A stretch of 64,000 nt of DNA. Origin: Planctomycetota bacterium. GTDB lineage: Bacteria > Planctomycetota > UBA8742 > UBA2392. Both the position numbers and the translations under genes were made by a program. Location: NCBI GenBank assembly GCA_015075515.1, contig JABTUE010000003.1, positions 496,001-560,000 of the forward strand. Direction: 5' to 3'. Within the stretch, counting starts at the first letter, position 1. Each line of letters begins with the position of its first letter. Below are positions 35,150-42,963 of the stretch, piece by piece. The notes beneath the pieces are model-generated. The model had not been told where the DNA came from and did no database searches. It was given only the letters and a program-made list of their open reading frames with translations.

Positions 35150-37450
35150 CTAGTCTTCGTGGCTCAGTGCCGCAAGCAAGCAGCCCTTGGCCGTGGCGTT
35201 GAGCTGGTCTTCGGCACGGCGGATGTCGCTGATCTTGATCGGGAACTTGGTGGCCATCTTGCTGAACTCGTCCTTGAACACATCCACAAAGCCGCCGACC
35301 TTGCTGGTGCCGCCGGAAATGGCAATCGGCACCGGCTTGGGGAAGTTCGGGATGTCCTTGGTGACGGCGAACTTCTTGACGATGTTTTCCAGCGAGTACT
35401 TGATCAGGTGGCGGTAGTAGATGACGATCGCCTCTTCTTCGGGCGTCTTGGGCGCGTTGATGTCCACACCGCGCTCCTTGATCGCCGTGATCTTGCTGGC
35501 GGCACAGCCCATCACCTGCGCGGCCTGCTGGTCAATCCAGTCGCCGCCCTTGGCCGAGCTGAAGATGATCACGTTCATGCTGCGGAAGGCCACGCACACG
35601 TTCACCATGCCGCCGCCGCAGGAAATGCCGATGCCGGTAAAGTCGTCGTCGCCCAGTTCCGAGAAGACGATCGCCTGGCCTTCGTTGAAGGGCGTGCCGC
35701 GGTAGCCCAGACGTTCAAGCAGACCGTTGGCGATGTTGGTGTGGTAAACGATGTTGAGGGTGCTGTCCACCGGGTCGGCCGGGATCGAGTAGTAGACCAT
35801 CTCGCCTTCGGCGCGCGGCGGGCCCAGAATCTTCTTGAACAGTTCGACTTCCATGGGCATGGCGTCCACGTCGGTCGGGCTGATCAGGCCGTTCTTCATC
35901 GGGCGGCGCATTTCACGGTTGAAGATGTTGGCCAGTTCAAACGCGTCTTCGCCGATCACGTACAGGCGGTTCTCGCGCTTGATGTACGGCACGCCCTGGC
36001 CCTTGAGCATCTTCAGGGTGTACGGGTCTTCCGGCACGTCAAGGAACGCGTTGCGGGCAGGGAAGAACTCAATGCCGCCTTCTTCATCCATGCGGGCCGC
36101 AACAAGGTTCGCGGTACCCACGTCCAAGCCGCGCCCCAGCGGCGCCCCTGAGTCATCAGCCACGGTGAAACCCTCCGGTCGTTGAGAATGAACTTCGCTT
36201 GGCTCCGCGTGCGGGCGCTGGGGCGGGACCGTCCCGCCGTCGTCTCCGCGCGCGGCTGTGTTCTTCTCTGCCTCGTTGTTTTCCACGGCGCCAAGACCCG
36301 TGGATAATGTGCCGGCCGGTTCTGTCGGCTCGGCGGATTCCTTTTGCCGCGCGTTCGTTGCGCCGTCGCGCGCGCCCTGACCTTCAGGATGCGCTGCCTG
36401 GTTATCCACGGCCCGGGGTGCAGAAAAATCGTCCTCGTCTTGGGTGCTGCCCTCAAGACGGGTTTCGCCTGCTTCCTCACGAACGGTTGCCGAATTATCT
36501 ACCAGCACCGGGCCGGTTGCGCCAGATGGTATTTGCGCAAGGTCTTGGGGCGTGTCGCTTTCGGCGCCGGACTCTTGCGCCGTGTCAGATTCCGGCCCCT
36601 CTTCCACGTCACTGCCATCACTTTGCGGCACCGCCGGTGACCTTTCTGTATCACGCACCTTGGGCGGCGGGGGCAACGGTGTTTCGTCCCGCGGCGCCAC
36701 CTCGGTGTCATCGCGGGCTTCTTCGCCGGCTTCCGTTTCCGCCTGCCCGAACCGCGAACGCGGAATGCCGCGCTCGGTGTCGCGGCCGGGGCCACGCGCG
36801 CCAAAGTGTTCCAGCCGCGTTTCCGCCACCGTGGCCGTGCCCTCGACCATCGTTTCCGTCTCGGGCCGGCCGGGCTCAAACTCGGATTCCTCGACCAGTT
36901 CCTCGCGCGAGGCCGCCACCAGACTGGACTCGTCCAGATCGTCGGCGTCGCCGATTCCCACGCCCGCCACATCCACCGAATCGTCGTCTTCTTCCACAAC
37001 CTCGTGCCGGCCGCTGGGCGTCACGCGCGGCGCAATTTCGTCCACCACGGCATCGGCTTCGTCCAGATCAAGGTCTTCGTCCACGACTTCGTGGCGGCCG
37101 CTTGGCGTCACGGCCTGCGCGGCCTGGCCGTGCACGAGTTCGTCCTCGTCGGTCAGGTCCTGTTCTTCCTCTATGATTTCGTGGCGGCCGCTGGGCGTGA
37201 CATTCACCGGCGTGTCGCGCCAGTTGACGCCCTGGTTGCGGGCGCTGCCGCGCTGGGCCGCGCGCTGCAGGCGCTCCAGCACGGTCTCGCTTTTGGGGCC
37301 GGCCAGGTCGCCAAGGTCAAGGTCAACGTCTTCTTCCTCGACGATCTCGTCGTCACCGGGGGCGTCTGGTTCTGGCTGGTCAGGGTACAAGGGGCGGTGC
37401 CCGGCTCGGACAGGGGAGCGGAATTCTAGCCGGGCCGCCACGCCGCGCAA
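35150..37450 (-). CDS. Bacterial actin-like ATPase with long acidic repeat-bearing N-terminal extension
   Basis: Continuous frame of 766 codons. Residues about 441-766 are an actin/MreB-superfamily ATPase: phosphate-1 GLDVGTANLV, connect-1-like FTGIGISCGGGMVNVCVAF (phosphate-2) and the adenosine motif ISGGTSKVGGF. It lacks the MreB-specific 'IEEPMAAAIG' segment I would expect. The first 430 residues are very acidic and disordered, with three copies of VTPSGRHE(V/I)(V/I) at 84-150 and no fold. The beginning is uncertain (TTG 37450 or TTG 37390). A GTG at 36163 with a GGAGGG site 7 bases away would give a free 337-aa actin, the usual length. The coiled-coil gene follows. Confidence 0.85.
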   Translation of the reverse strand: MRGVAARLEFRSPVRAGHRPLYPDQPEPDAPGDDEIVEEEDVDLDLGDLAGPKSETVLERLQRAAQRGSARNQGVNWRDTPVNVTPSGRHEIIEEEQDLTDEDELVHGQAAQAVTPSGRHEVVDEDLDLDEADAVVDEIAPRVTPSGRHEVVEEDDDSVDVAGVGIGDADDLDESSLVAASREELVEESEFEPGRPETETMVEGTATVAETRLEHFGARGPGRDTERGIPRSRFGQAETEAGEEARDDTEVAPRDETPLPPPPKVRDTERSPAVPQSDGSDVEEGPESDTAQESGAESDTPQDLAQIPSGATGPVLVDNSATVREEAGETRLEGSTQDEDDFSAPRAVDNQAAHPEGQGARDGATNARQKESAEPTEPAGTLSTGLGAVENNEAEKNTAARGDDGGTVPPQRPHAEPSEVHSQRPEGFTVADDSGAPLGRGLDVGTANLVAARMDEEGGIEFFPARNAFLDVPEDPYTLKMLKGQGVPYIKRENRLYVIGEDAFELANIFNREMRRPMKNGLISPTDVDAMPMEVELFKKILGPPRAEGEMVYYSIPADPVDSTLNIVYHTNIANGLLERLGYRGTPFNEGQAIVFSELGDDDFTGIGISCGGGMVNVCVAFRSMNVIIFSSAKGGDWIDQQAAQVMGCAASKITAIKERGVDINAPKTPEEEAIVIYYRHLIKYSLENIVKKFAVTKDIPNFPKPVPIAISGGTSKVGGFVDVFKDEFSKMATKFPIKISDIRRAEDQLNATAKGCLLAALSHED
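36161..36176 (-). promoter_or_regulatory. Internal ribosome-binding site and GTG start for a free actin-like protein
   Basis: On the minus strand GGAGGG (36176-36171), a 7-base spacer (TTTCACC), then GTG (36163-36161) opens the actin-like domain exactly where similar proteins begin (VADDSGAPLGRGLDVG). It is the best Shine-Dalgarno of the gene. It argues for a 337-aa product next to, or instead of, the long fusion. Confidence 0.6.
37001..37201 (-). repeat. Three coding repeats of VTPSGRHE in the actin-like extension
   Basis: Within the actin-like ORF, VTPSGRHE followed by (I/V)(I/V) and acidic residues recurs three times with about 30-residue spacing (residues 84-91, 114-121, 143-150). An acidic lead-in (DDEIVEEE) without the SGRH core precedes them. 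The DNA copies are close to identical in the SGRH part. Such short linear repeats suggest repeated docking or phosphorylation sites. Confidence 0.8.
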
Positions 37451-37514
37451 GCCGCGCCGCCAACTGGCATTGTCGCGCGCTGCTCGCTAGCATCCGCGCC
37501 GTCGGAGAACACCC

Positions 37515-38138
37515 ATGCGCCGGTTTCTGCCTTTGTTTGCTTTTGTCCTCGGTCTGGCCGGCTGCGGCGGTTCGGGCACCAACCAGGCCGGTACGGCCAA
37601 TACACCCGCCAACGCGCCATCGGGCACCAACGCGCCGCGCAACGACGCGCCGGCCAACACGCCCGCCGACCCCGGCGCCTTTCGCAAGCTGACCACCCAG
37701 CCGCCGCAAGGCTGGGCCACACTCAGCAAGGACGGCCGCACCGAACTGGAACGCCACCTGAAGAAACTGCCCTCCGGCTTTGACTACATTGCCGCCGTGA
37801 CGAACAAGAAAGCCCCCGGCGGAACCGAGGGCCCCGAGCACTGGGCCGAATGGACGCGCCACGCCGCGGGCGCCATGCTCTACCGCGTCTCGGACCGCTC
37901 CGGTGACCCGGCGGCGGCGGTCAAGGAATACGCGCCGCAGGTCGCCGCCGGCGTGCCCGAAATCAAGACGGAATCCGGCGTGGCCTGGACGCCGCTGCAG
38001 GGCGGCGAGGTCATGCTGGCCGCGTTCAGCAACAAGCACGGCACCTATCTTGTGGTGGCCGTGATCATGGACAACGACAACCTGGCGGCCCACCAGCAGA
38101 AGATTCTGCAATGGGCCCAGGGCATCAAGCCCGAATAA
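37515..38138 (+). CDS. Lipoprotein of unknown function
   Basis: Protein of 207 aa with signal MRRFLPLFAFVLGLAGC (lipobox LAGC) and GGAG upstream. Residues 20-55 are a low-complexity Asn/Thr/Pro/Ala tether. The following globular part (about 55-207) has the look of a small alpha/beta domain (GWATLSKDGRTELERHLKKLP, YIAAVTNKKA, KTESGVAWTPLQGGEVMLA) with no recognised family. It is divergent from the actin-like gene with a 64-bp gap that must hold both promoters. The following 35-aa gene and alr lie on the same strand close by. Confidence 0.75.
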   Translation: MRRFLPLFAFVLGLAGCGGSGTNQAGTANTPANAPSGTNAPRNDAPANTPADPGAFRKLTTQPPQGWATLSKDGRTELERHLKKLPSGFDYIAAVTNKKAPGGTEGPEHWAEWTRHAAGAMLYRVSDRSGDPAAAVKEYAPQVAAGVPEIKTESGVAWTPLQGGEVMLAAFSNKHGTYLVVAVIMDNDNLAAHQQKILQWAQGIKPE

Positions 38139-38151
38139 GGAAAGCGAAATC

Positions 38152-38259
38152 ATGGGTTACAACAGCAGCAAGAAGAACCACCTCAAGAACAAGCGCGCCA
38201 AGCTTCGCCGTTCCCGCGCCAAGAAGCGCGCCGAATCCCTGGCCAAGAAGAAGGGCTAA
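38152..38259 (+). CDS. 35-residue highly basic micro-protein
   Basis: ATG 38152 follows AGGAAA by about 9 bases and encodes 35 residues, 17 of them Lys or Arg (MGYNSSKKNHLKNKR..., ending AKKKG). The composition and the alternating KR stretches recall ribosome- or RNA-binding small proteins such as bTHX or AURKAIP1-like domains, but I cannot match it. It sits 13 bases after the lipoprotein stop and 8 bases before alr, with its own ribosome-binding site, so it is probably real. It is too short for routine gene calling. Confidence 0.6.
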   Translation: MGYNSSKKNHLKNKRAKLRRSRAKKRAESLAKKKG

Positions 38260-38267
38260 GCCCGGCC

Positions 38268-39386
38268 ATGTCCACCGGCAACCACCGCGTCTGGGCCGAA
38301 ATCAGCACCGGCGCGGTCAGGCACAACCTTGCCCGCGTGCGCAAGGCCGCGCTGAAACGGCCCGTGATGGCGGTTCTCAAAGCCAACGCCTACGGCCACG
38401 GGGCCGTGCCCATGGCCGAGTTGCTGGTGCGCCACGGCGTTGAATACCTGGGCGTGGGCGATTCCGGCGAGGCGCTTGAACTGCGCCAGTCCGGCATCAG
38501 GGCCCCGGTTCTGATTGTGGGCGGCGTCATCCCCGGCGAAATGCCGCGCGTGGTCGAGGCCGGCATCGAAGTCAACCTGCACACCGTGCCGATGGCCGAA
38601 GAGCTCAACGCCGAGGCCGAACGCCAGGGCCGCGTCGTGCGCGTGCACCTGAAGGTGGACACCGGCATGGGCCGGCTGGGCATGCAGCCGTTTGAGGCGG
38701 TGCCGTTTCTGCACAATCTGCGCCGGCTGCCCAACCTGAAGCTGGTGGGCCTGTGCACGCACTTCAGCACGCCCAACGAGCCGGACCCGGCCTTCACCAC
38801 GCGGCAACTGGAACATTTCAACCTGGCCGTCGAAGTAGCCCGGCGTCTGGGCTATGACGACCTGATGCTGCACGCCAGTTCCAGCCTGGCGTTTTTCGGC
38901 CGTAAAGACGCGCTGTTCAACATGGTGCGCACCGGCATTGCCCTGTGGGGCCATCTGCCGGGCGACCTGAGCGGCAGCGCAGGCGACCTGAAGCCCGCGC
39001 TGCAGCTCAAGACGCGCATTTTGTTTCTCAAGGACGTGCCCGAGGGCACGCCAATCGGCTACAACCGCACCTGGTACAGCAGCGGACCCACGCGCATTGC
39101 CACGCTGCCTGTGGGTTACGACGACGGCTATCGCACGGCCATGAGCAACCGGGCCTTTGTGCTGGTGCGCGGCGTGCGCTGCCCGGTGGTCGGACGGGTC
39201 AGCATGGACTACACCACCGTGGATGTCGGCCGCGTGCCGGACGCCGCCGTGGGCGACGAAGTCACGCTGCTGGGCGGCGCGGGCCGCGACGCGATTACAC
39301 TGGCCGAGTGCGCCGCCTGGGCCGGCTGTATACCCTATGAGTTCCTGTGCGGTCTGGGCCGCCGCGTGGTGCGCGTGTACCAGTGA
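38268..39386 (+). CDS. alr: Alanine racemase
   Basis: Protein of 372 aa, family length. The PLP Lys38 is in AVLKANAYGHG and the second base Tyr265 is in PIGYNRTW. The Arg/Asp region VRTGIALWG and KVDTGMGRLGM are present. It supplies D-alanine for peptidoglycan and so is essential in most bacteria; it fits a peptidoglycan-containing cell. The start ATG is 8 bases after the 35-aa gene stop. A GGAG site precedes the next gene. Confidence 0.95.
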   Translation: MSTGNHRVWAEISTGAVRHNLARVRKAALKRPVMAVLKANAYGHGAVPMAELLVRHGVEYLGVGDSGEALELRQSGIRAPVLIVGGVIPGEMPRVVEAGIEVNLHTVPMAEELNAEAERQGRVVRVHLKVDTGMGRLGMQPFEAVPFLHNLRRLPNLKLVGLCTHFSTPNEPDPAFTTRQLEHFNLAVEVARRLGYDDLMLHASSSLAFFGRKDALFNMVRTGIALWGHLPGDLSGSAGDLKPALQLKTRILFLKDVPEGTPIGYNRTWYSSGPTRIATLPVGYDDGYRTAMSNRAFVLVRGVRCPVVGRVSMDYTTVDVGRVPDAAVGDEVTLLGGAGRDAITLAECAAWAGCIPYEFLCGLGRRVVRVYQ

Positions 39387-39397
39387 CGGAGTCAGCC

Positions 39398-39877
39398 ATG
39401 AGCGACAAACCCGCCGACATTCAGGCCCTGGGCCGCGTGCCCACCGGCCTGTACATCGTGACCGCCGAAAACAGCGGCCAGCGCGCCGGCTTTCTGGCCA
39501 GTTGGGTCTGCCAGGCCGGGTTCTCGCCGCCGGCCGTCAGCGTGGCCATCAAGCAGGACCGCCCGATCATGCGCCAGATGAACCGCGGCGCGCACCTGGC
39601 GGTCAACATTCTGGGCAAGGACGACAAGGCGCTGATGGGCCGGTTCGCGCGCGGCTTTGAAATCGGCGAAGACCCCTTTGTGAACAGCAGAATCGAGCGC
39701 ACCGACAACGGCACGCCGTATCTGCCCGACGCGCTGGGGTTCCTGGAACTGCGCGTGCTGCGGGTGCTGGAGCCCAGCACCGAACACAACCTGATTGTGG
39801 GCGAGGTCATCGGCGGCCGCATGCTCAGGGAAGGCGAACCCTGGGTTCATGTGCGCAAGAGCGGCGACCATTACTAA
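39398..39877 (+). CDS. Flavin-reductase-domain protein (FMN-binding split barrel)
   Basis: Protein of 159 aa from ATG 39398, with GGAG; an earlier in-frame ATG at 39347 lies inside alr. It has the flavin-reductase-like pattern: LGRVPTGLYIVTAENSGQRAGFLASWVCQAGFSPPAVSVAIKQ, NILGKDD, and HNLIVGEV. The fold binds FMN and, in relatives, uses NADH to reduce flavin or acts as a diflavin-protein-like domain. The partner and substrate are not evident. It follows alr with an 11-base gap. Confidence 0.85.
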   Translation: MSDKPADIQALGRVPTGLYIVTAENSGQRAGFLASWVCQAGFSPPAVSVAIKQDRPIMRQMNRGAHLAVNILGKDDKALMGRFARGFEIGEDPFVNSRIERTDNGTPYLPDALGFLELRVLRVLEPSTEHNLIVGEVIGGRMLREGEPWVHVRKSGDHY

Positions 39878-39895
39878 CCCGTAACCGGGCATCCC

Positions 39896-40300
39896 GTGGA
39901 CACCGCCTGCGAAATCCTCAAGACCGCCCGTCGCGTTGCCGTGCTGGGCATGTCGCCCAAGACCTGGCGCACCAGCCATGAAATCGCGCTGTACCTGCAA
40001 CACGCGGGGTACGAAATCGTGCCCGTGAACCCGGGCCATGACGAAATCGCCGGTTTGCGCTGTTTCCCGAATCTGGCGGCCCTGCCTGACCCCGTGGAAA
40101 TCGTGGACGTGTTCCGCGCCGCCGAGCATGAACATGAGGTAGCGGCCGACATTCTGGCCATGCGGCACAAACCCCGGGCGGTGTGGTTTCAGCTTAATGC
40201 CGGCGGCGACGGCGTGGCGCGGCAGCTTGCAGACGCCGGCATCGAGGTGTTTGTGAACAGTTGCATCAAGGTCGTCCACAGCCTGTGCCGGGGCCGCTGA
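39896..40300 (+). CDS. CoA-binding-domain protein (YccU type)
   Basis: Protein of 134 aa from GTG 39896. It is a Rossmann-like CoA-binding domain: VAVLGMSPKTWRTSHEIALYL, YEIVPVNPGHDEIAGL and VDVFRAAEHEHEVAADI, as in the short YccU family related to the N-terminal domain of succinyl-CoA synthetase alpha. The family's C-terminal Cys lies in FVNSCIKVVH. Molecular role is unknown. It sits 19 bases after the flavin-reductase-like gene, probably in the same transcript. Confidence 0.87.
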   Translation: MDTACEILKTARRVAVLGMSPKTWRTSHEIALYLQHAGYEIVPVNPGHDEIAGLRCFPNLAALPDPVEIVDVFRAAEHEHEVAADILAMRHKPRAVWFQLNAGGDGVARQLADAGIEVFVNSCIKVVHSLCRGR

Positions 40301-40331
40301 ACGGCCATTGCGGGCTGTTCAAGTCGCGTTT

Positions 40332-40345
40332 GGCAATCCACAATC
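40332..40345 (+). repeat. 14-bp motif shared with the hldE leader
   Basis: GGCAATCCACAATC, identical to 20778-20791 and likewise placed just in front of a start codon, here that of tilS. Confidence 0.4.
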
Positions 40346-40356
40346 CGCTGGCCCGC

Positions 40357-41865
40357 ATGAACCGCTACTTCGACGAGGTCCACGCGTTCTGCCGCACCTA
40401 CGATCTGTTTGATCGCGGCGAACACATCCTGATCGGGTTTTCCGGCGGGCCGGACAGCATGTTTCTGACCGAGTGCCTGCAACAGATCAGCGCCACTTAC
40501 CGCTACGGCTGGAACATCACGCTGGCGCACCTGAACCACGGCATTACCGAGGCCGCCGACGACAACGAGCGGTTCGCGCGCCAGATGGCCGAGACACGCT
40601 TCAAGCTGCCGCTGGTGACGCGCAAGGTCAGCATCCCCGACATGCGCGCCAGCGGGCGCTTTCGCGGCATGAGCGTTGAACAACTGGGACGCCGCGAACG
40701 CTACCGCCTGTTCACCGACGTGTGCCGCCAGAAGGGCATCACCAAACTGGCCACCGGCCACCAGCTTGACGACCAGTCTGAAACCGTGCTGATGCGCGCG
40801 ATTGCCGGAAGCTGGCTTACCGGCATTGCCGGCATTCCCGTGCGCCGGCCGCTGTCACGCGAGCTCAAGACCGAAATCGTCCGCCCGCTGCTGCGCACCG
40901 GCCGCGAACAGGTCGAGGAATGGATCCAGGCCGAAAACGTGCCGTTCTTTGACGACCCCAGCAACACCGACACGCGCTACAACCGCAACAAGGTCCGCCA
41001 CATGCTGATGCCGCTGCTGGCCAAGGAGTTCAACCCCGGCGTGCGGCGGCACCTGGCGGCGCTGGGCTTTCAGGCCCAGGAACTGGAATCCGAACTGCAG
41101 ACCCTGGCCGCGGCCTTTCTGGACAAGCCCCAGGAACGCGGCGGCCAGACCATCCAGCGCGTGGACCTGTCCAAACTGCGCGTGCAGGGGCCGCTGGCCC
41201 AGCGTTACATCCTGCGCGAGGCGCTGGTGTCGGCCGGGTTGCCCGCGCGCGAAGTGACCCACCGCCGCGTGGAATCCGTGCGCGACCTGCTGGGCAGCGA
41301 ACGCCGCGGCATCGTCGTCAAGCTGAATGAAAAGACCGGCGTGATGCTGGACGACATGCACCTGGTCATCACCGTCACCCACACCACCGTTCTGCCCGAG
41401 TTCATCACCCCCGCCGAGTTCCAGATCACCCGTGACGGCACCTGGGTCGCCGATGTCAACCGCGGCCCCTATGCCCGTATCAGCGCCGAAATGATGGCCA
41501 TGCCCGAGGGCGGCCTGGCCCAGTTGCTGCGCGACAAGCCCCCCGAAGTCGAATACCTGGACGCCGAAAAGGTGCTGTTTCCGCTGCTGGTGCGCGGCCG
41601 CAAGGAAGGCGACCGTATCCAGCCGCTGGGCCTGGACGGCGAGAAAAAGATCCAGGACCTGCTGACCGACAACAAGGTTCCGCGCGAAGAACGCGACCTG
41701 GTGCCCCTGGTCTGTGACGCCACCGGCGTGGTCTGCGTGTGCGGACACACCATTGCCCACCGCGCCCGCGTCATTCCCACCACCACCCAACTGCTGTGCC
41801 TTAGCATGATGGCCCGCACCGGCAGCAGCGAGGCCAGCGGCTTTCTGCCGCCGGTTACGGGATAG
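40357..41865 (+). CDS. tilS: tRNA(Ile)-lysidine synthase
   Basis: Protein of 502 aa from ATG 40357. The N-type ATP pyrophosphatase domain has the P-loop SGGPDS (29-34), the tRNA-recognition LNHG region and TGHQLDDQSETVLMRAIAG. A DPSNTDTRYNRNKVRH segment follows, then the substrate-binding and C-terminal TilS domains (FPLLVRGRKEGDRIQPLG...NKVPREERDLVPLV). It converts C34 to lysidine in the AUA-reading tRNA. Normal length for a full-length TilS, with the C-terminal lobe present. Confidence 0.95.
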   Translation: MNRYFDEVHAFCRTYDLFDRGEHILIGFSGGPDSMFLTECLQQISATYRYGWNITLAHLNHGITEAADDNERFARQMAETRFKLPLVTRKVSIPDMRASGRFRGMSVEQLGRRERYRLFTDVCRQKGITKLATGHQLDDQSETVLMRAIAGSWLTGIAGIPVRRPLSRELKTEIVRPLLRTGREQVEEWIQAENVPFFDDPSNTDTRYNRNKVRHMLMPLLAKEFNPGVRRHLAALGFQAQELESELQTLAAAFLDKPQERGGQTIQRVDLSKLRVQGPLAQRYILREALVSAGLPAREVTHRRVESVRDLLGSERRGIVVKLNEKTGVMLDDMHLVITVTHTTVLPEFITPAEFQITRDGTWVADVNRGPYARISAEMMAMPEGGLAQLLRDKPPEVEYLDAEKVLFPLLVRGRKEGDRIQPLGLDGEKKIQDLLTDNKVPREERDLVPLVCDATGVVCVCGHTIAHRARVIPTTTQLLCLSMMARTGSSEASGFLPPVTG

Positions 41866-41911
41866 AGATGGGTTGACGAACCAGCCGGTGCGCCGGCGCC
41901 GGGCACTGCAT

Positions 41912-41928
41912 GCGGGCCACAGGCCCGC
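41912..41928. terminator. Hairpin between convergent tilS and a small gene
   Basis: GCGGGCC (41912-41918), loop ACA, GGCCCGC (41922-41928) lies between the two convergent stop codons. No U-run follows. It could end transcription weakly in both directions. Confidence 0.4.
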
Positions 41929-41940
41929 GATCCCCCGGTG

Positions 41941-42285
41941 CTAGGAGATATCGCGCAGGATCGCCCGCGTGTGCGGGCCGTAAAACGGGTCGTCGCGCAG
42001 ATCCGTGGCGCGCTGTTTGGCGTCAAAGATCGCGCTGGAGCTTTCCAGCCACGCCACGGCCTTCTCGGGCTCCAGGTCAAAGCCCGACAGATAGGTGGGA
42101 ATGTCGTCGCAGGTGATCAGGTATTCGCCCAGGCCGCGCAGACGCTCAATCAGCGCCACGGCATAGGCGTCGGCGCCCTTGGTGCTGGTGGCCCGGGCCC
42201 AGTTCTGCACACCCTGGGCGGTCAGGCGGCCGGCGTTCCAGTCGTCAAACACGCGGCGGATCTCGGCGCGGATATCCTTGGACAT
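41941..42285 (-). CDS. Small hypothetical protein
   Basis: Protein of 114 aa from ATG 42285; an earlier in-frame ATG at 42360 would overlap the divergent region. It is mostly helical (SKDIRAEIRRVFDDWNAGRL, VQNWARATSTKGADAYAVALIERL) with a hydrophobic YLITCDDIPTYLSGF core. No motif I recognise. It is convergent with tilS and divergent from the membrane protein at 42379. Confidence 0.6.
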   Translation of the reverse strand: MSKDIRAEIRRVFDDWNAGRLTAQGVQNWARATSTKGADAYAVALIERLRGLGEYLITCDDIPTYLSGFDLEPEKAVAWLESSSAIFDAKQRATDLRDDPFYGPHTRAILRDIS

Positions 42286-42300
42286 GCGGGCAAGTATATG

Positions 42301-42329
42301 GTGTCTGGTGCGTTGTGTCTTGTGTCTGG
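42301..42329. repeat. Direct repeats of GTGTCT in a divergent intergenic region
   Basis: GTGTCT occurs at 42301, 42315 and 42322, in a 93-bp gap between divergent genes; the first and third extend to GTGTCTGG. It may be a low-complexity remnant or a binding site; a spacing of 14 and 7 bases does not decide. Confidence 0.3.
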
Positions 42330-42378
42330 CACAATCGTGTCGCAGGCCGCCGGATGACACGGCAAGGATGACACCGCG

Positions 42379-42771
42379 ATGCTGGATTTTCTGGAACGCC
42401 TTGAACCCTACACCAGCTACCGCTACGTGCTGGGGCTGGTGCTGGGCGGCCTGACACTGTACTTCGTGGTCACGTCGCTGGCGTCGTTGCGCCAGCTTGG
42501 GGCCTTGCTGCGCGACCTGAACAGTCTGGCCTCGCAGGGGCGGATTCTTGACGAGGCGCGGCTGGCGGTTGACCCGAACTGTGACCTGAAGGCGTTGCCC
42601 ACGCTGAAGTCAAAGCCCGGCCGGGCGGTGCGGCTGCTGTTGCTGCTGGCGGTGCTGCGGGTGCTGAGCCCGCGCAGTCTGGCGCGCCTGTGGCCGGAGC
42701 TGCTGGCGGTGGCGGTGCTGGCGGCGCTGTCGCTGTGGGCCTACGTGTACGTGTTTACGCTGGGCGTTTGA
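42379..42771 (+). CDS. Small membrane protein, hypothetical
   Basis: Protein of 130 aa. Three TM helices are predicted: YRYVLGLVLGGLTLYFVVTSL (15-35), RAVRLLLLLAVLRVLSP (about 82-98) and LLAVAVLAALSLWAYVYVF (about 108-126). The soluble loop (36-80) has a basic and Leu-rich helix. No family recognised. It is followed by a 192-bp gap before glyS. Confidence 0.6.
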   Translation: MLDFLERLEPYTSYRYVLGLVLGGLTLYFVVTSLASLRQLGALLRDLNSLASQGRILDEARLAVDPNCDLKALPTLKSKPGRAVRLLLLLAVLRVLSPRSLARLWPELLAVAVLAALSLWAYVYVFTLGV

Positions 42772-42852
42772 GCCGGCGGCAACCCCGCGCCCTTGCATTT
42801 CGTTTGTGTGCTGGTAGCAAGTCCGCGCCGTTTACGGCAACGGCGGCTGGTT

Positions 42853-42879
42853 CACAGATGGACACGGATAAACACGGAT
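42853..42879. repeat. Three phased CAC(A/G)GAT units at 10-bp period
   Basis: CACAGAT (42853), CACGGAT (42863) and CACGGAT (42873) start exactly 10 bases apart, one helical turn, in the leader of glyS. The type 'CACAGAT-N3-CACGGAT' is known as a dispersed short repeat in several environmental bacterial genomes. Confidence 0.6.
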
Positions 42880-42963
42880 CGTGTCGCCGGTCTGTAGCCA
42901 TCCATGTTCCCTGGCGGCCTTGGCAGTCCGCAGTTCGACCGACACGCGACACCGGAGTCATCC

